From contig CAVQJI010000020.1 in NCBI GenBank assembly GCA_963712715.1, forward strand, positions 62,001 to 126,000: 64,000 bases of DNA, given 5' to 3'. Position numbers and translations under genes: made by a program. This stretch comes from JAFEDN01 sp963712715 (GTDB taxonomy: Bacteria; Pseudomonadota; Gammaproteobacteria; Coxiellales; Coxiellaceae). The notes below the pieces were generated by a model. It saw only the letters and a list, made by a program, of their open reading frames with translations. It was not told where the DNA came from and did no database searches. Of this stretch, positions 18,237 through 26,437 are shown one piece after another (positions within the stretch are counted from its first letter, which is position 1; every line of letters starts with the position of its first letter).

Positions 18237-18416
18237 GATGCCCCCATCAGTGATCAAAAAGTCAAACTGAACAAATATTAACCATCCCTGAAACTAACAC
18301 AGCCTCTAAAATTTGTCAATATCCTGCACAGATCTAATGGCCGTGGCCGCCACCGGCTTCGGATGGATAATCTACCAGAAGTCGGCGGCCGGGGGTAGGT
18401 ATCCTGCGGCGGCGCG

Positions 18417-19679
18417 CTATACCTGAATAGTTAAAATATCCTGCCATTGGGTGGTGAACCGTGCGCTTTTTCGTTCGGCATTGATTCGCCATGGCTGGTG
18501 GATGCCTTCGGCGGCGAGAAAGACAGACTGCCTGCCCATGCGGTCATTGATAATGTCGAGAGTTTGCATCAGGCGGTCTTTTTTATCGCGGCTATCGGCG
18601 CCGATCAGTAAATCATATTGTTGGTAAGTATTAGGGACAATATCTGTCAACATGATCCCCGCTTTTTTATAACGCAAATCAGGAATATAGATTTTTTTCA
18701 GCAATTTTTTCGCCACCTGAATAATAAAACCGGTATCCGCGCTGGGCTGCGCAAAGCCGGAAAAAATTCCATTGCTGTATGGCGTTTCTCCAGAATGATA
18801 CAAACCGGTTTGCAGAAACACGTAAACTCCCTGCGCCCTGGACTGTTGCTTACGCAATTTAACGCCAGCAATAGATGCATAGTGGCTAACCGCCTCCTCC
18901 AGTTCCACCAGGTCAGTCACGACTTTACCGAAAGAACGCGAAGAAATAATGTTTTTTCGCGGTTTAACATTTTCCATTCCCAGACAGGAGATACCGTTAA
19001 GTTCCATCATCAGCCGTTCTCCCACCACTCCAAAATGACGGCGAATTCTGTCCGCCGGGCTATCCCGTAATTGCGCTGCCGTGGTGATGCCCAGTTTTGC
19101 CAGTTTTTTGCTGGATTGATGGCTGATCCCCCAGAGATCGATAACTTCAAATTGCGCTAAAATGGCGTCGCGGACGCTGGCAGCCCTTAAATCAAAGACG
19201 CCGCAGAGAGTTTTGCGTTTGGCGATTCGATTAGCTGCCTTGGCAAGCGTTTTGGTGGGGCCAATGCCGATAGAAACGGGTATCCCGGTCCACATTTTTA
19301 TTTTTTCACGGATCACCGCGCAAAATTCCTTTAAATCACCCCCCACAGAATCCAGGCGCAAAAAGGCTTCATCGATAGAATAAACTTCCAGTTCCGGACA
19401 AAAATGCCGCAGTGACGTCATCACTCGTTGGGACAGATCGCCGTACAATTCATAATTGGATGAAAAGACGAATACTTTATTTTTTTCGCAAAACGGTCGA
19501 TATTTAAAATAGGGAGCGCCCATGGGGATGCCTAATTCTTTCGCTTCATTGGAACGGGCGATAATACAACCGTCGTTGTTGGATAAGACGACGACAGGCC
19601 GATTTTCAAGCGCAGGATTAAATACTCTCTGGCAAGAGACATAAAAGTTATTGCAATCAACTAAAGCAAAAACCGTCAT
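18417..19679 (-). CDS. umuC: Y-family translesion DNA polymerase V subunit UmuC
   Basis: This 420-residue Y-family polymerase is full length. The palm carries the metal-binding residues in ALVDCNNFYVSC (Asp8) and YSIDEAFLRLD. GIGPTKTLAKAANRIAKR is typical of the fingers, and the little-finger and C-terminal regions (SRSFGKVV) are present. UmuC synthesises across damaged template bases with UmuD'. Its ATG overlaps the umuD stop by 4 bp, so the two are translated together. About 160 bp downstream before the next gene hold nothing I can identify. Confidence 0.95.
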   Translation of the reverse strand: MTVFALVDCNNFYVSCQRVFNPALENRPVVVLSNNDGCIIARSNEAKELGIPMGAPYFKYRPFCEKNKVFVFSSNYELYGDLSQRVMTSLRHFCPELEVYSIDEAFLRLDSVGGDLKEFCAVIREKIKMWTGIPVSIGIGPTKTLAKAANRIAKRKTLCGVFDLRAASVRDAILAQFEVIDLWGISHQSSKKLAKLGITTAAQLRDSPADRIRRHFGVVGERLMMELNGISCLGMENVKPRKNIISSRSFGKVVTDLVELEEAVSHYASIAGVKLRKQQSRAQGVYVFLQTGLYHSGETPYSNGIFSGFAQPSADTGFIIQVAKKLLKKIYIPDLRYKKAGIMLTDIVPNTYQQYDLLIGADSRDKKDRLMQTLDIINDRMGRQSVFLAAEGIHQPWRINAERKSARFTTQWQDILTIQV

Positions 19680-20059
19680 AAAGAACGAATCGCATGAATG
19701 ACGACGCCCCAGATATAAATTCCCTTTTCAGGATCCACCCGTAGCGGTTGGGAACCTTCCTTTTCTTCTATTAAACAGACCGCGCCACTGTGGATTTTAA
19801 GTTTTTTCAGTGTCAAACGGCCTTCCAGTGCCGCCACCACTATTTTGCCATGAACAGGTTCGACACTGCGGTCAACTACCAGAATATCTTTATCATGAAT
19901 GCCGGCGTGATGCATTGAGGAGCCTGAAACCCGCATAAAAAAAGTCGCGGCCGGGTGTTTCACCAACAATTCATTGAGGTCCGGACTTTTTGCAGAGTCA
20001 TCATCAGCAGGAGAAGGAAAACTCATCAGGGAATGAATTTCCAGCGCGGTCGTGTTCAT
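19676..20059 (-). CDS. umuD: UmuD-like S24 peptidase, shortened N-terminal arm
   Basis: This 127-residue protein matches UmuD from FPSPA onward, with the S24 self-cleavage dyad at Ser48 (SGSSM) and Lys85 (LTLKK), 37 residues apart as in E. coli. The region before the cleavage point is only 12 residues instead of 24, and the Cys-Gly scissile pair aligns with Met12-Ser13. It may therefore be active without cleavage or be cut differently. No upstream in-frame ATG, GTG or TTG is seen, so the short arm is not a start-site error. No classical LexA box (CTGT-N8-ACAG) is visible upstream. Confidence 0.9.
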   Translation of the reverse strand: MNTTALEIHSLMSFPSPADDDSAKSPDLNELLVKHPAATFFMRVSGSSMHHAGIHDKDILVVDRSVEPVHGKIVVAALEGRLTLKKLKIHSGAVCLIEEKEGSQPLRVDPEKGIYIWGVVIHAIRSL

Positions 20060-20129
20060 ATTATTCTTTTTTTCCGACTTTTTTGTATTTTTTCTTTATG
20101 AAATATCATAGCAGAATGAGCCGGGAAAA

Positions 20130-20153
20130 GACAGTTTGCTAGACAGTTTACTA
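20130..20153. repeat. Tandem 12-bp direct repeat upstream of umuD
   Basis: Two copies of GACAGTTTRCTA lie back to back, one base apart in sequence, between umuD and the upstream oxidoreductase whose stop codon is in the second copy. The spacing suits binding of a dimer, but function is unproven. Confidence 0.4.
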
Positions 20154-21143
20154 GCTGATTTTTATAACCACTTTGCCGCGGGCTTTGCCGGATTCCAATA
20201 AAGCATGAGCGTCTGGAACCGTTTCAAGGCTAAACTGATGACTATCAATCAGGGGCTTGAGCTTCCCCTGATCAACAATTTCAGCGATTTTAGCGAGAAT
20301 TTTACCGTGTTGTTGACGCCCCACATTTTTTAATATGGGCAACAACATAAAAACGGCATGTAAACCAAGTGCTTTATTGTGTAAAGGTGTCAGATCGTGG
20401 GTTGAACGCGCCGCTGTTGTCACCACGGTACCATTCGTGGCGGCTGCAACGAGCGAACGATCCAAATTGGGACCGCCCACGGTATCAAAAACCAGATCAA
20501 AACCGCGCCCCCGGGTTAACCGCTGCACATACTGTTCCACCGCTTCTTCCTTAGCGTTAATGACTTCATCAGCGCCCAATGACCTGGCTAATTGAAAATC
20601 CTCTGGGTCCATGACGGTAGTAAAAATCTTCGCCCCTTTCCATCTGGCCAGCTGCACGGCAATATGGCCGACACCCCCAACTCCGCCATGGATAAGTACT
20701 TTTTTATTTTTAGTTAATTTAGCCTTTTGAAACAAAGCTTCCCACGCGGTAATGCTTACCAAGGGTAATGCAGCTGTTTCCAGCATACTTAAAGATTGGG
20801 GTTTTTTCGCCAGGAGCCGGGCGTCTGCCAGCATATATTCAGCGAGCGTTCCATCGGAACCTTTTAGGCCTCCTGCGCAGCCATACACTTCGTCTCCCAC
20901 ATTAAAATTTTTCACATCACTGGCTATCGCCTCAATCACTCCAGCGACGTCGCCATGCAGAATAGCGGGAAATTCTGGCGCTATTTCAGGGACTAATCCC
21001 TTTCGTATTTTACAATCGATCTGATTGACGCTGGTTGCGCATACTTTTATGAGTACATGTCCTGCTTTGATAGTGGGTTTTGCAGTGTCTATTAATTCAA
21101 ATACCGAAGGATCTCCGAATTTTTTAATCACCTGGGCTTTCAT
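20151..21143 (-). CDS. Zinc-independent quinone oxidoreductase / MDR alcohol dehydrogenase
   Basis: This 330-residue member of the medium-chain dehydrogenase superfamily has the quinone reductase (QOR) arrangement: an N-terminal GroES-like domain (HVLIKVCATSVNQIDCKIRKG) and a Rossmann domain with HGGVGGVGHIAVQLA for NADPH. The catalytic zinc ligands of alcohol dehydrogenases are not obvious. It likely reduces quinones or reactive enones in the cytosol. The ATG at 21143 has a GGAG site 6 nt upstream; a longer reading frame starting at 21215 lacks one. Exact substrate unknown. Confidence 0.88.
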   Translation of the reverse strand: MKAQVIKKFGDPSVFELIDTAKPTIKAGHVLIKVCATSVNQIDCKIRKGLVPEIAPEFPAILHGDVAGVIEAIASDVKNFNVGDEVYGCAGGLKGSDGTLAEYMLADARLLAKKPQSLSMLETAALPLVSITAWEALFQKAKLTKNKKVLIHGGVGGVGHIAVQLARWKGAKIFTTVMDPEDFQLARSLGADEVINAKEEAVEQYVQRLTRGRGFDLVFDTVGGPNLDRSLVAAATNGTVVTTAARSTHDLTPLHNKALGLHAVFMLLPILKNVGRQQHGKILAKIAEIVDQGKLKPLIDSHQFSLETVPDAHALLESGKARGKVVIKIS

Positions 21144-21327
21144 ATTATCTCCATAGTAAAAATTTAATATGGGAAAGAAAACCCAGTATTTTAAACTATT
21201 TTTAAGTTTCAGCAAATTTCACTAACAGCTTAGGAAGTTCGGCGAATTCGAAATTCTATTATGGTAAATATCTTGCATTCGGTTAAAAGCCGATGTTCGA
21301 ACATGTCAAGGGGGAGATCGCTCTTAA

Positions 21328-21502
21328 GCTCGACTTTAGCCATTTCGATCACCATCGAACAAAATACAGTCATTGCGAGCGCTAACGAAGCAATCCAGTA
21401 GCAGAATTTCTATTATCAAAGTTCGAACTCCCGGAATTGCTTCGTAGCGCTCGCTAATAACTTGCCATTTTTGGGATTTATCTAAAATGGTAAAGTCGAG
21501 TC
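21328..21502. repeat. Degenerate palindromic element with core repeat copy 2
   Basis: The core (about 21368-21460) has the AGTCATTGCGAGCG left arm, but its right arm is worn down (GCGCTCGCTAATAAC). Outside it, CTCGACTTTAGCCATTT on the left pairs with AAAATGGTAAAGTCGAG on the right. The element fills most of the 446-bp gap between the oxidoreductase and the acs remnant; the rest of that gap shows nothing I can name. Confidence 0.65.
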
Positions 21503-21589
21503 ACATAAGGATATTCGAATTGTCAGAGCGAACTGATAGACGCTCATTTATCTTCAGAGTCGTGGATCACCGCCGACATTTATCCGAAA

Positions 21590-23450
21590 ATGTATAGGCG
21601 CTCTGTTGAAAATCCTGCGGAATTCTGGCATGAACAGGCGCTCCAATATCTACACTGGTTTCAGCCGTGGAGTCAGGTCATCGAGGGCGATCTGCGCCAT
21701 CCGCCGGTACGCTGGTTTGTGGGAGCTGAACTGAATGCCTGTTATAACTGTCTGGATCGTCATTTACCTGAATCCGCGCATCAGACCGCCATTATTTGGG
21801 AAGGCGACGATCCCGAACCACGTCAAGCGGTTAACTTACGGCGAACTGTTTGAAGCCGTCTGTCGTTTTGCCAATGTTTTAAAGGCTCAAAGTGTCCAGA
21901 AAGGCGATCGGGTCTGTATCTATTTGCCCAACATTCCAGAGGCGGCGATCGCCATGCTGGCCTGCGCGCGCATCGGCGCCATTCATTCCGTGGTATTCAG
22001 CGGATTTTCGCCGGAAGCGTTACAACACCGCATCAACGATGCAGGCTGCAAAATAGTCATCACCGCAGACGCTGTTTATCGGGGTGGGAAATTAATCCCT
22101 TTAAAAGAAAATGTCGATATCGCCCTCGCAGAATGTCCACAAGTGCAATGCGTGGTGGTGGTTAGACATACTCAAATGGAATTGCTGTCGCATTCTCCGC
22201 TGGACGTTGATTATACGCTCGCCATGCAAAAAGCCAGCGTTGATTGTGCGCCTGAAAGAATGGCCGCCACTGATCCACTTTTTATTCTTTATACTTCAGG
22301 CTCAACCGGTCAACCGAAAGGCATCCTCCACTCGATCGGTGGGTATTTATTGTATGTGACCATGACTTTCAAACTTGTTTTTAATTATCAACCTGGAAAC
22401 ATTTATTGGTGCAGCGCAGATGTGGGATGGGTGACCGGACATTCTTATACGGTATATGGCCCTTTGTCCAATCGCGCCACTACCCTGCTATTTTCGGGTA
22501 TTCCCACTCATCCCGATGCGTCGCGGTTTTGGCAGATAATCGATAAATATCAGGTCAATATTTTTTATACCGCGCCCACGGCGATTCGCTCCCTGATGCG
22601 CATCGGGGATGACCCTGTCTTAAAAACCAGCCGGAAAAGCCTGACATGTTTAGGGTCGGTCGGCGAACCCATTAATCCTGAAGCCTGGAAATGATATTAC
22701 GAAGTTGTCGGTGAGAAACGCTGCCCCGTGGTCGATACCTGGTGGCAAACGGAAACCGGCGGCATTATGATTACTGCCCTGCCCGGCGCCACCCCTCTGG
22801 AGCCGGGCGCCGCCAGTTGGCCTTTTTTCGGAGTTGTTCCCGTGCTTGTCGATGATCAGGGCGAAATCATCGAGGGAGAAGGCACGGGGGAACTATTGAT
22901 TTCAAAGCCCTGGCCAGGACAACTACAAACCATATATGGAAATTTCGAACGCTACCAGCAGGCTTATTTATCGCCTCACCCTGGTTTCTACACAACGGGA
23001 GATGGCGCATCACGCGATCGCTATGGTTACTACTGGATTAGCGGCAGAATTGACGATGTATTAAATGTTTCAGGACATCGTCTAAGCACCGCCGAGATTG
23101 AAAATGCCCTCGTAGCGCATCCTTTAGTGGCCGAAAGCGCAGTGGTCGGGCGTCCTCATCCCATTAAAGGCCAGGCGGTTTATGCTTTTGTGACGGTTCT
23201 GGCGCAGGTCACACCGAATGAAGATCTACGTAAAGAATTAGTAAACTGGGTACGGCAAAAAATTGGAGCTTTCGCGACGCCGGAATATATTCAATGGGCT
23301 CCGGAGTTGCCCAAAACCCGTTCCGGCAAAATACTGCGGCGAATCCTGCGCAAAATTGTCAATGGTGAAACGGAGAATCTCGGCGATACTTCAACGCTCG
23401 CCAACCCTTCGGTCATCAAAGAACTTCTTCTAATGCGTTTTTTAGTGTAA
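21590..23450 (+). pseudogene. acs: Acetyl-coenzyme A synthetase remnant
   Basis: The three pieces together align along E. coli Acs, which makes acetyl-CoA from acetate, ATP and CoA. Recognisable blocks are NPAEFWHEQ, AMLACARIGAIHSVVFSGFSPEA, the P-loop-like YTSGSTGQPKG, VDTWWQTETGG and the C-terminal DDVLNVSGHRLSTAEIE and KTRSGKILRRI with the acetylatable lysine. The frame shifts by one base near 21825. At 22692-22694 a TGA replaces the tryptophan codon expected after EAWK. Extra N-terminal coding (about 20 codons, no clear start) may extend upstream to about 21530. With a frameshift and a nonsense change, it is probably dead. Confidence 0.88.
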
Positions 23451-24713
23451 TTCGGTTTTATAACTTTCTTTTAAACGGGATAGCGCCCACCAGGAAATCA
23501 GAGCGCAAAAGATTAAATAAAAGCTGGGCGCATAAGGGTTTCCTGTCTTAACCACAAGCAGTATCGCAATCAGTGGCGCGGTACCGCCGAAAAAGCCCTG
23601 ACTGAGATTATAGCCCAGAGCCATCGCGGTGTTTCTCATCCGGACATGGAACAGTTCGGCTAAAGAAGTTGGGATAATCGAAGCGACAGGGGCCAGAATA
23701 ACCGCAAATAAAAGCTCACCAATCAAAACACTGGCAATGGTGCCATGATGGAGCAGCCGAAAAATGGGATAACTGAGAATGATAAAAGCAATAAACCCAG
23801 CCCTTAATACTGGCTTACGTCCAACGCTATCGGAAAGTAATCCCATCAGTGGTAACAGCAGAGTGAAAATACATAATATAAACAGGTTAATACTCATCAC
23901 TGTGGGCAAAGGCATACCCACCGTCTGAGTCAGGAAAGTATTGAAGTAGGCAATCAGGAACCAGTCGGCCACCCCCATCAGGGCAGCCAGTAGAATAGAT
24001 AACCATACGAGAGAATGTGTAAAGATATATCCCAAATGTGTCAGTACGGAAGTTGCGGTTTCCTGACCTCTGGAGGCTGCCGCTTCCTGAAACGCGGGTG
24101 TTTCTATAGACCCCAAACGTATTATTAATCCCACTACACCAATGATTCCTCCGACGATAAAAGGCAGTCGCCATCCCCAGACCAACAGTTGTTGAGGATT
24201 GGTAATGTGGGTAATGAAGGTCGCCATGGCCGAGCTCAGTGTCATACCCAGAAATGCGCTGCACATTACAAAACTTCCGGCCAATCCGCGCCTTCTTTCT
24301 CCGGCATGTTCTATTAAATAAGTTGCGGAAGTACACATCTCGCCGCTAACGGCAGCTCCCTGCACCACTCTCAGAATTGTTAATATTAAAGGCGCCAGGA
24401 AACCAATGGTTGCATACGTGGGGAGAATACCCAGAAATAACGTCGGAAATGACATAGAAACAATAGAGATAATTAAAGCTTTACGGCGTCCGAAACGATC
24501 GCTGATAAAACCGAAGAGCAACCCGCCTAATGGACGCACTAAAAATCCGAGAGCAAAAACGGAAAATGTAATTAATAAAGAAACGTAGGGATCGTCTGTT
24601 GGAAAAAACAATTTTGCCAGCACGGGAGCGAAAAAAGCATACGCGGTAAAATCATACCACTCCAAAGCGTTACCAAACACGCCGGCAAAAAAAGTCCGTT
24701 TTGAAATTGCCAT
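23442..24713 (-). CDS. MFS transporter, metabolite:H+ symporter (MHS) family
   Basis: This 423-residue protein has twelve hydrophobic segments. Its N-terminus (FAGVFGNALEWYDFTAYAFF) and the RPLGGLLFGFISDRFGRRKAL loop are hallmarks of the MHS group (ProP, KgtP, ShiA relatives), which import compatible solutes or organic acids with protons. The ATG at 24713 follows a GGAGGAGG stretch; a GTG at 24725 sits too close to that site to use it. It overlaps the 3' end of the acs remnant by 9 bp. Proline/betaine or 2-oxoglutarate uptake are options; sequence alone does not decide. Confidence 0.88.
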   Translation of the reverse strand: MAISKRTFFAGVFGNALEWYDFTAYAFFAPVLAKLFFPTDDPYVSLLITFSVFALGFLVRPLGGLLFGFISDRFGRRKALIISIVSMSFPTLFLGILPTYATIGFLAPLILTILRVVQGAAVSGEMCTSATYLIEHAGERRRGLAGSFVMCSAFLGMTLSSAMATFITHITNPQQLLVWGWRLPFIVGGIIGVVGLIIRLGSIETPAFQEAAASRGQETATSVLTHLGYIFTHSLVWLSILLAALMGVADWFLIAYFNTFLTQTVGMPLPTVMSINLFILCIFTLLLPLMGLLSDSVGRKPVLRAGFIAFIILSYPIFRLLHHGTIASVLIGELLFAVILAPVASIIPTSLAELFHVRMRNTAMALGYNLSQGFFGGTAPLIAILLVVKTGNPYAPSFYLIFCALISWWALSRLKESYKTELH

Positions 24714-24793
24714 ATAATCTGACACCTCCTCCTGAGAAAAAACTTTGTGTGAGAGCTTATTATGCGAAAGAGATTAAAGTCAAGGTATTGTAT

Positions 24794-25396
24794 TTAATTC
24801 TCATTAAAAATTGTGTTGAGTTCATTCACGCATTGCCTGGCGCTAAAAAACTGAATACTGTTCATTCCTATGGACCTTGCGCCTTCAACGTTGGGCGGAT
24901 GGTCATCGATAAAAACTGATTCAGCCGGATTTATGGCATATTCCTGTATCAGTTTCATATAAATCTCGGGCATGGGCTTGAGATAACCGACATCTGCCGA
25001 GCAAACAATTCCTTTAAACAGGTTCCAAAAATCATATTTTGATTTTAAATAAGCCATAATTTCATGCACACTATCCGTCAGGGCATATAAAGAATAGTGT
25101 GATTGAGAAAGGTTTAACAACAAATCAAAACTACCATCCACTGGCAGCATGGATTCTTTAATCATTTGCATGAGTTTATTGAGTTTTGCAATATCAATGC
25201 CTAATGTCTGATGATAAATTTGAATGATTTCTTTTTCAGTCATTTTACCCCTGTTAAGATCAAGCCATAAGGGGGATTTAAATATTAATTGAGTCAATAT
25301 GACAGCATCTTCATCAGGAAAAACATCCTTCACCACTTCAGCCGGCTGCCATTTAATGAGGACATTGCCGATATCAAAAATAATATTTTTTATCAT
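24794..25396 (-). CDS. HAD-superfamily hydrolase (haloacid dehalogenase/YihX type)
   Basis: The 200-residue protein has HAD motif I (IIFDIGNVLIKW, with the nucleophile Asp but Gly at the usual second Asp +2 position, as in YihX-like enzymes). Motif II is YALTDS, the motif III lysine is in GYLKPMPEIY, and motif IV is VFIDDHPPNVEGA. YihX-type enzymes dephosphorylate sugar phosphates. I start it at the ATG at 25396; the frame remains open further upstream, but that extension is translated from the relic of the repeat gene family at 25419-25521 and is not part of the protein. Confidence 0.83.
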   Translation of the reverse strand: MIKNIIFDIGNVLIKWQPAEVVKDVFPDEDAVILTQLIFKSPLWLDLNRGKMTEKEIIQIYHQTLGIDIAKLNKLMQMIKESMLPVDGSFDLLLNLSQSHYSLYALTDSVHEIMAYLKSKYDFWNLFKGIVCSADVGYLKPMPEIYMKLIQEYAINPAESVFIDDHPPNVEGARSIGMNSIQFFSARQCVNELNTIFNEN

Positions 25397-25418
25397 AAAG
25401 TTTAATGTTACTTTACAC

Positions 25419-25521
25419 GAATGAAGCCACAGTCTGGGAGCCTCTCTGATCATTTTCCAGCGTGACTCTAACCTGCTGCAATACCGTTGCATAGGGACTT
25501 TTCCATGTCAGGGGTCAAATG
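25419..25521 (-). pseudogene. Relic of a sixth array paralog (unit 0)
   Basis: About 75 bp match the 3' end of the array genes almost perfectly (compare 26445-26516). They are joined directly to about 30 bp that match an internal part of the same genes (compare 35585-35614). This is an internally deleted remnant of an array copy. It supplies the last codon and stop of the neighbouring antitoxin gene. Confidence 0.8.
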
Positions 25522-25895
25522 CGAGCCTCTAACTTTAACTCAGAGGCAACCACTGTCACAATTTTATGTCGTCCATGGCCTGGATTAATTTCTTCAGAAG
25601 TTTTTACAAAACCATAATTTTCTAATTCATGAATGTCACGATACACCGCCGCCCGATTTCTCTTAATCGCTTTGGCAATATTGGTAATAGAATCAGGATG
25701 ACGCCGAATAGTTTTAATCAAACTAATTTTAGTTTCGCTCAAAAAATGTAACATCTCTGAAGGGTCTTCAAAAGTAAATGTATATGACGGCTTAAGGCGC
25801 TTGCCTTCATCTGCAGCACGCATTGTACTCTTTAGAGTATCAAAAAATTGATCTACAGAGCCGGTATTAATAAGAAGACTTTTTGGCTTTTTCAT
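25515..25895 (-). CDS. HTH antitoxin of a TumE-type toxin-antitoxin pair
   Basis: This is a 126-residue protein with a winged helix-turn-helix in its C-terminal half (SLIKTIRRHPDSITNIAKAI then AAVYRDIHELENYGF), of the kind found in antitoxins paired with DUF6516/TumE toxins. Its ATG lies inside the 3' end of the toxin gene (29-bp overlap), with a GGAG site 9 nt upstream. It likely neutralises the toxin and represses the operon. The stop codon and final residue come from array-relic DNA, so the C-terminus may be slightly altered. Confidence 0.72.
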   Translation of the reverse strand: MKKPKSLLINTGSVDQFFDTLKSTMRAADEGKRLKPSYTFTFEDPSEMLHFLSETKISLIKTIRRHPDSITNIAKAIKRNRAAVYRDIHELENYGFVKTSEEINPGHGRHKIVTVVASELKLEARI

Positions 25896-26199
25896 GTAAT
25901 GCTCTCCACTCTTTCTCAAACTGTTCAGCGATGTCTTCATAACGGGCAAATTCAACGGGTTCTTCTTTCCCCATATAGTGACGGTGATGGCGGCTATGAT
26001 CGTTGTCATAGCCCAGCACACGCCCATTATCAACACCACAAAGCCGAAAATTAATATAGGCAAAGCTATATCTACCCAACTTACCCTTGGCATCTACGCT
26101 GACCGAAATTCGCACTATACCATTGCCGGATTTTTCCGACATCTTAATTGTCTCATCTATAACTTTAGACAACTTCACATTTGGTTTTTTCTTTACCAT
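25867..26199 (-). CDS. TumE-family (DUF6516-like) toxin
   Basis: This 110-residue protein has the conserved block RVLGYDNDHSRHHRHYMGKE, followed by PVEF and a C-terminal helix EDIAEQFEKEWRAL. This is typical of small toxins formerly called DUF6516 and now grouped with TumE. The histidine-rich core suggests a nuclease-like active site, which is inference. The toxin gene comes first and overlaps the antitoxin gene by 29 bp. The pair sits where a unit of the paralog array would be expected, between the unit 0 relic and the unit A spacer. Confidence 0.72.
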   Translation of the reverse strand: MVKKKPNVKLSKVIDETIKMSEKSGNGIVRISVSVDAKGKLGRYSFAYINFRLCGVDNGRVLGYDNDHSRHHRHYMGKEEPVEFARYEDIAEQFEKEWRALHEKAKKSSY

Positions 26200-26252
26200 A
26201 TTATGAGTCTATCAGATAATACCTTAAATGTCACATCTGGAAGTACAGGAAT

Positions 26253-26437
26253 AGGTACCGCTGTACTCAGCGGGAGCCGCTGCAAGACCAAAGATTATCT
26301 TTCTAACGACTATCTTTTGTGTCAACATTCGACGGCTATCGGCAGGTGGGTAATTTACTTCTTTAATGCGAATTTATGCAAAAAATTTACCCCCTCCTTT
26401 GCGAAGGGGGATTCAAAGCAGGTTCCTACAGCAATCC
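26253..26437. repeat. Array spacer DNA downstream of unit A
   Basis: The left part (GGTACCGCTGTACTCAGCGG) is the inverse of the hairpin at 28938-28968. The rest (from 26274) matches the spacers at 31890-32040 and 34602-34700, including the AAAGATTATCTTT palindrome. It is an empty site for the element inserted at 31744-31895. Confidence 0.7.
26390..26410 (-). terminator. Hairpin terminator of unit A
   Basis: On the minus strand a CCCCCT/AGGGGG stem is followed by TAAATTTTTT, 28 bp after the unit A stop. The same hairpin follows units C, D and E. Confidence 0.45.

Noticed and set aside
18320..18416. A GC-rich stretch after umuC that reads like the C-terminus of a protein (ending AGGGHGH)
   Set aside because: UmuC is already complete at its own stop, the frame has no start or family match, and it is under 30 codons.
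20060..20150. LexA/SOS box upstream of umuD
   Set aside because: CTGT and ACAG occur but not as an inverted pair 8 bp apart; the pattern is a direct repeat.
25397..25492. An in-frame N-terminal extension of the HAD hydrolase
   Set aside because: The added residues are the array-gene relic read in a different frame (the same peptide appears at the 3' end of unit A), and the HAD fold starts at the ATG at 25396.
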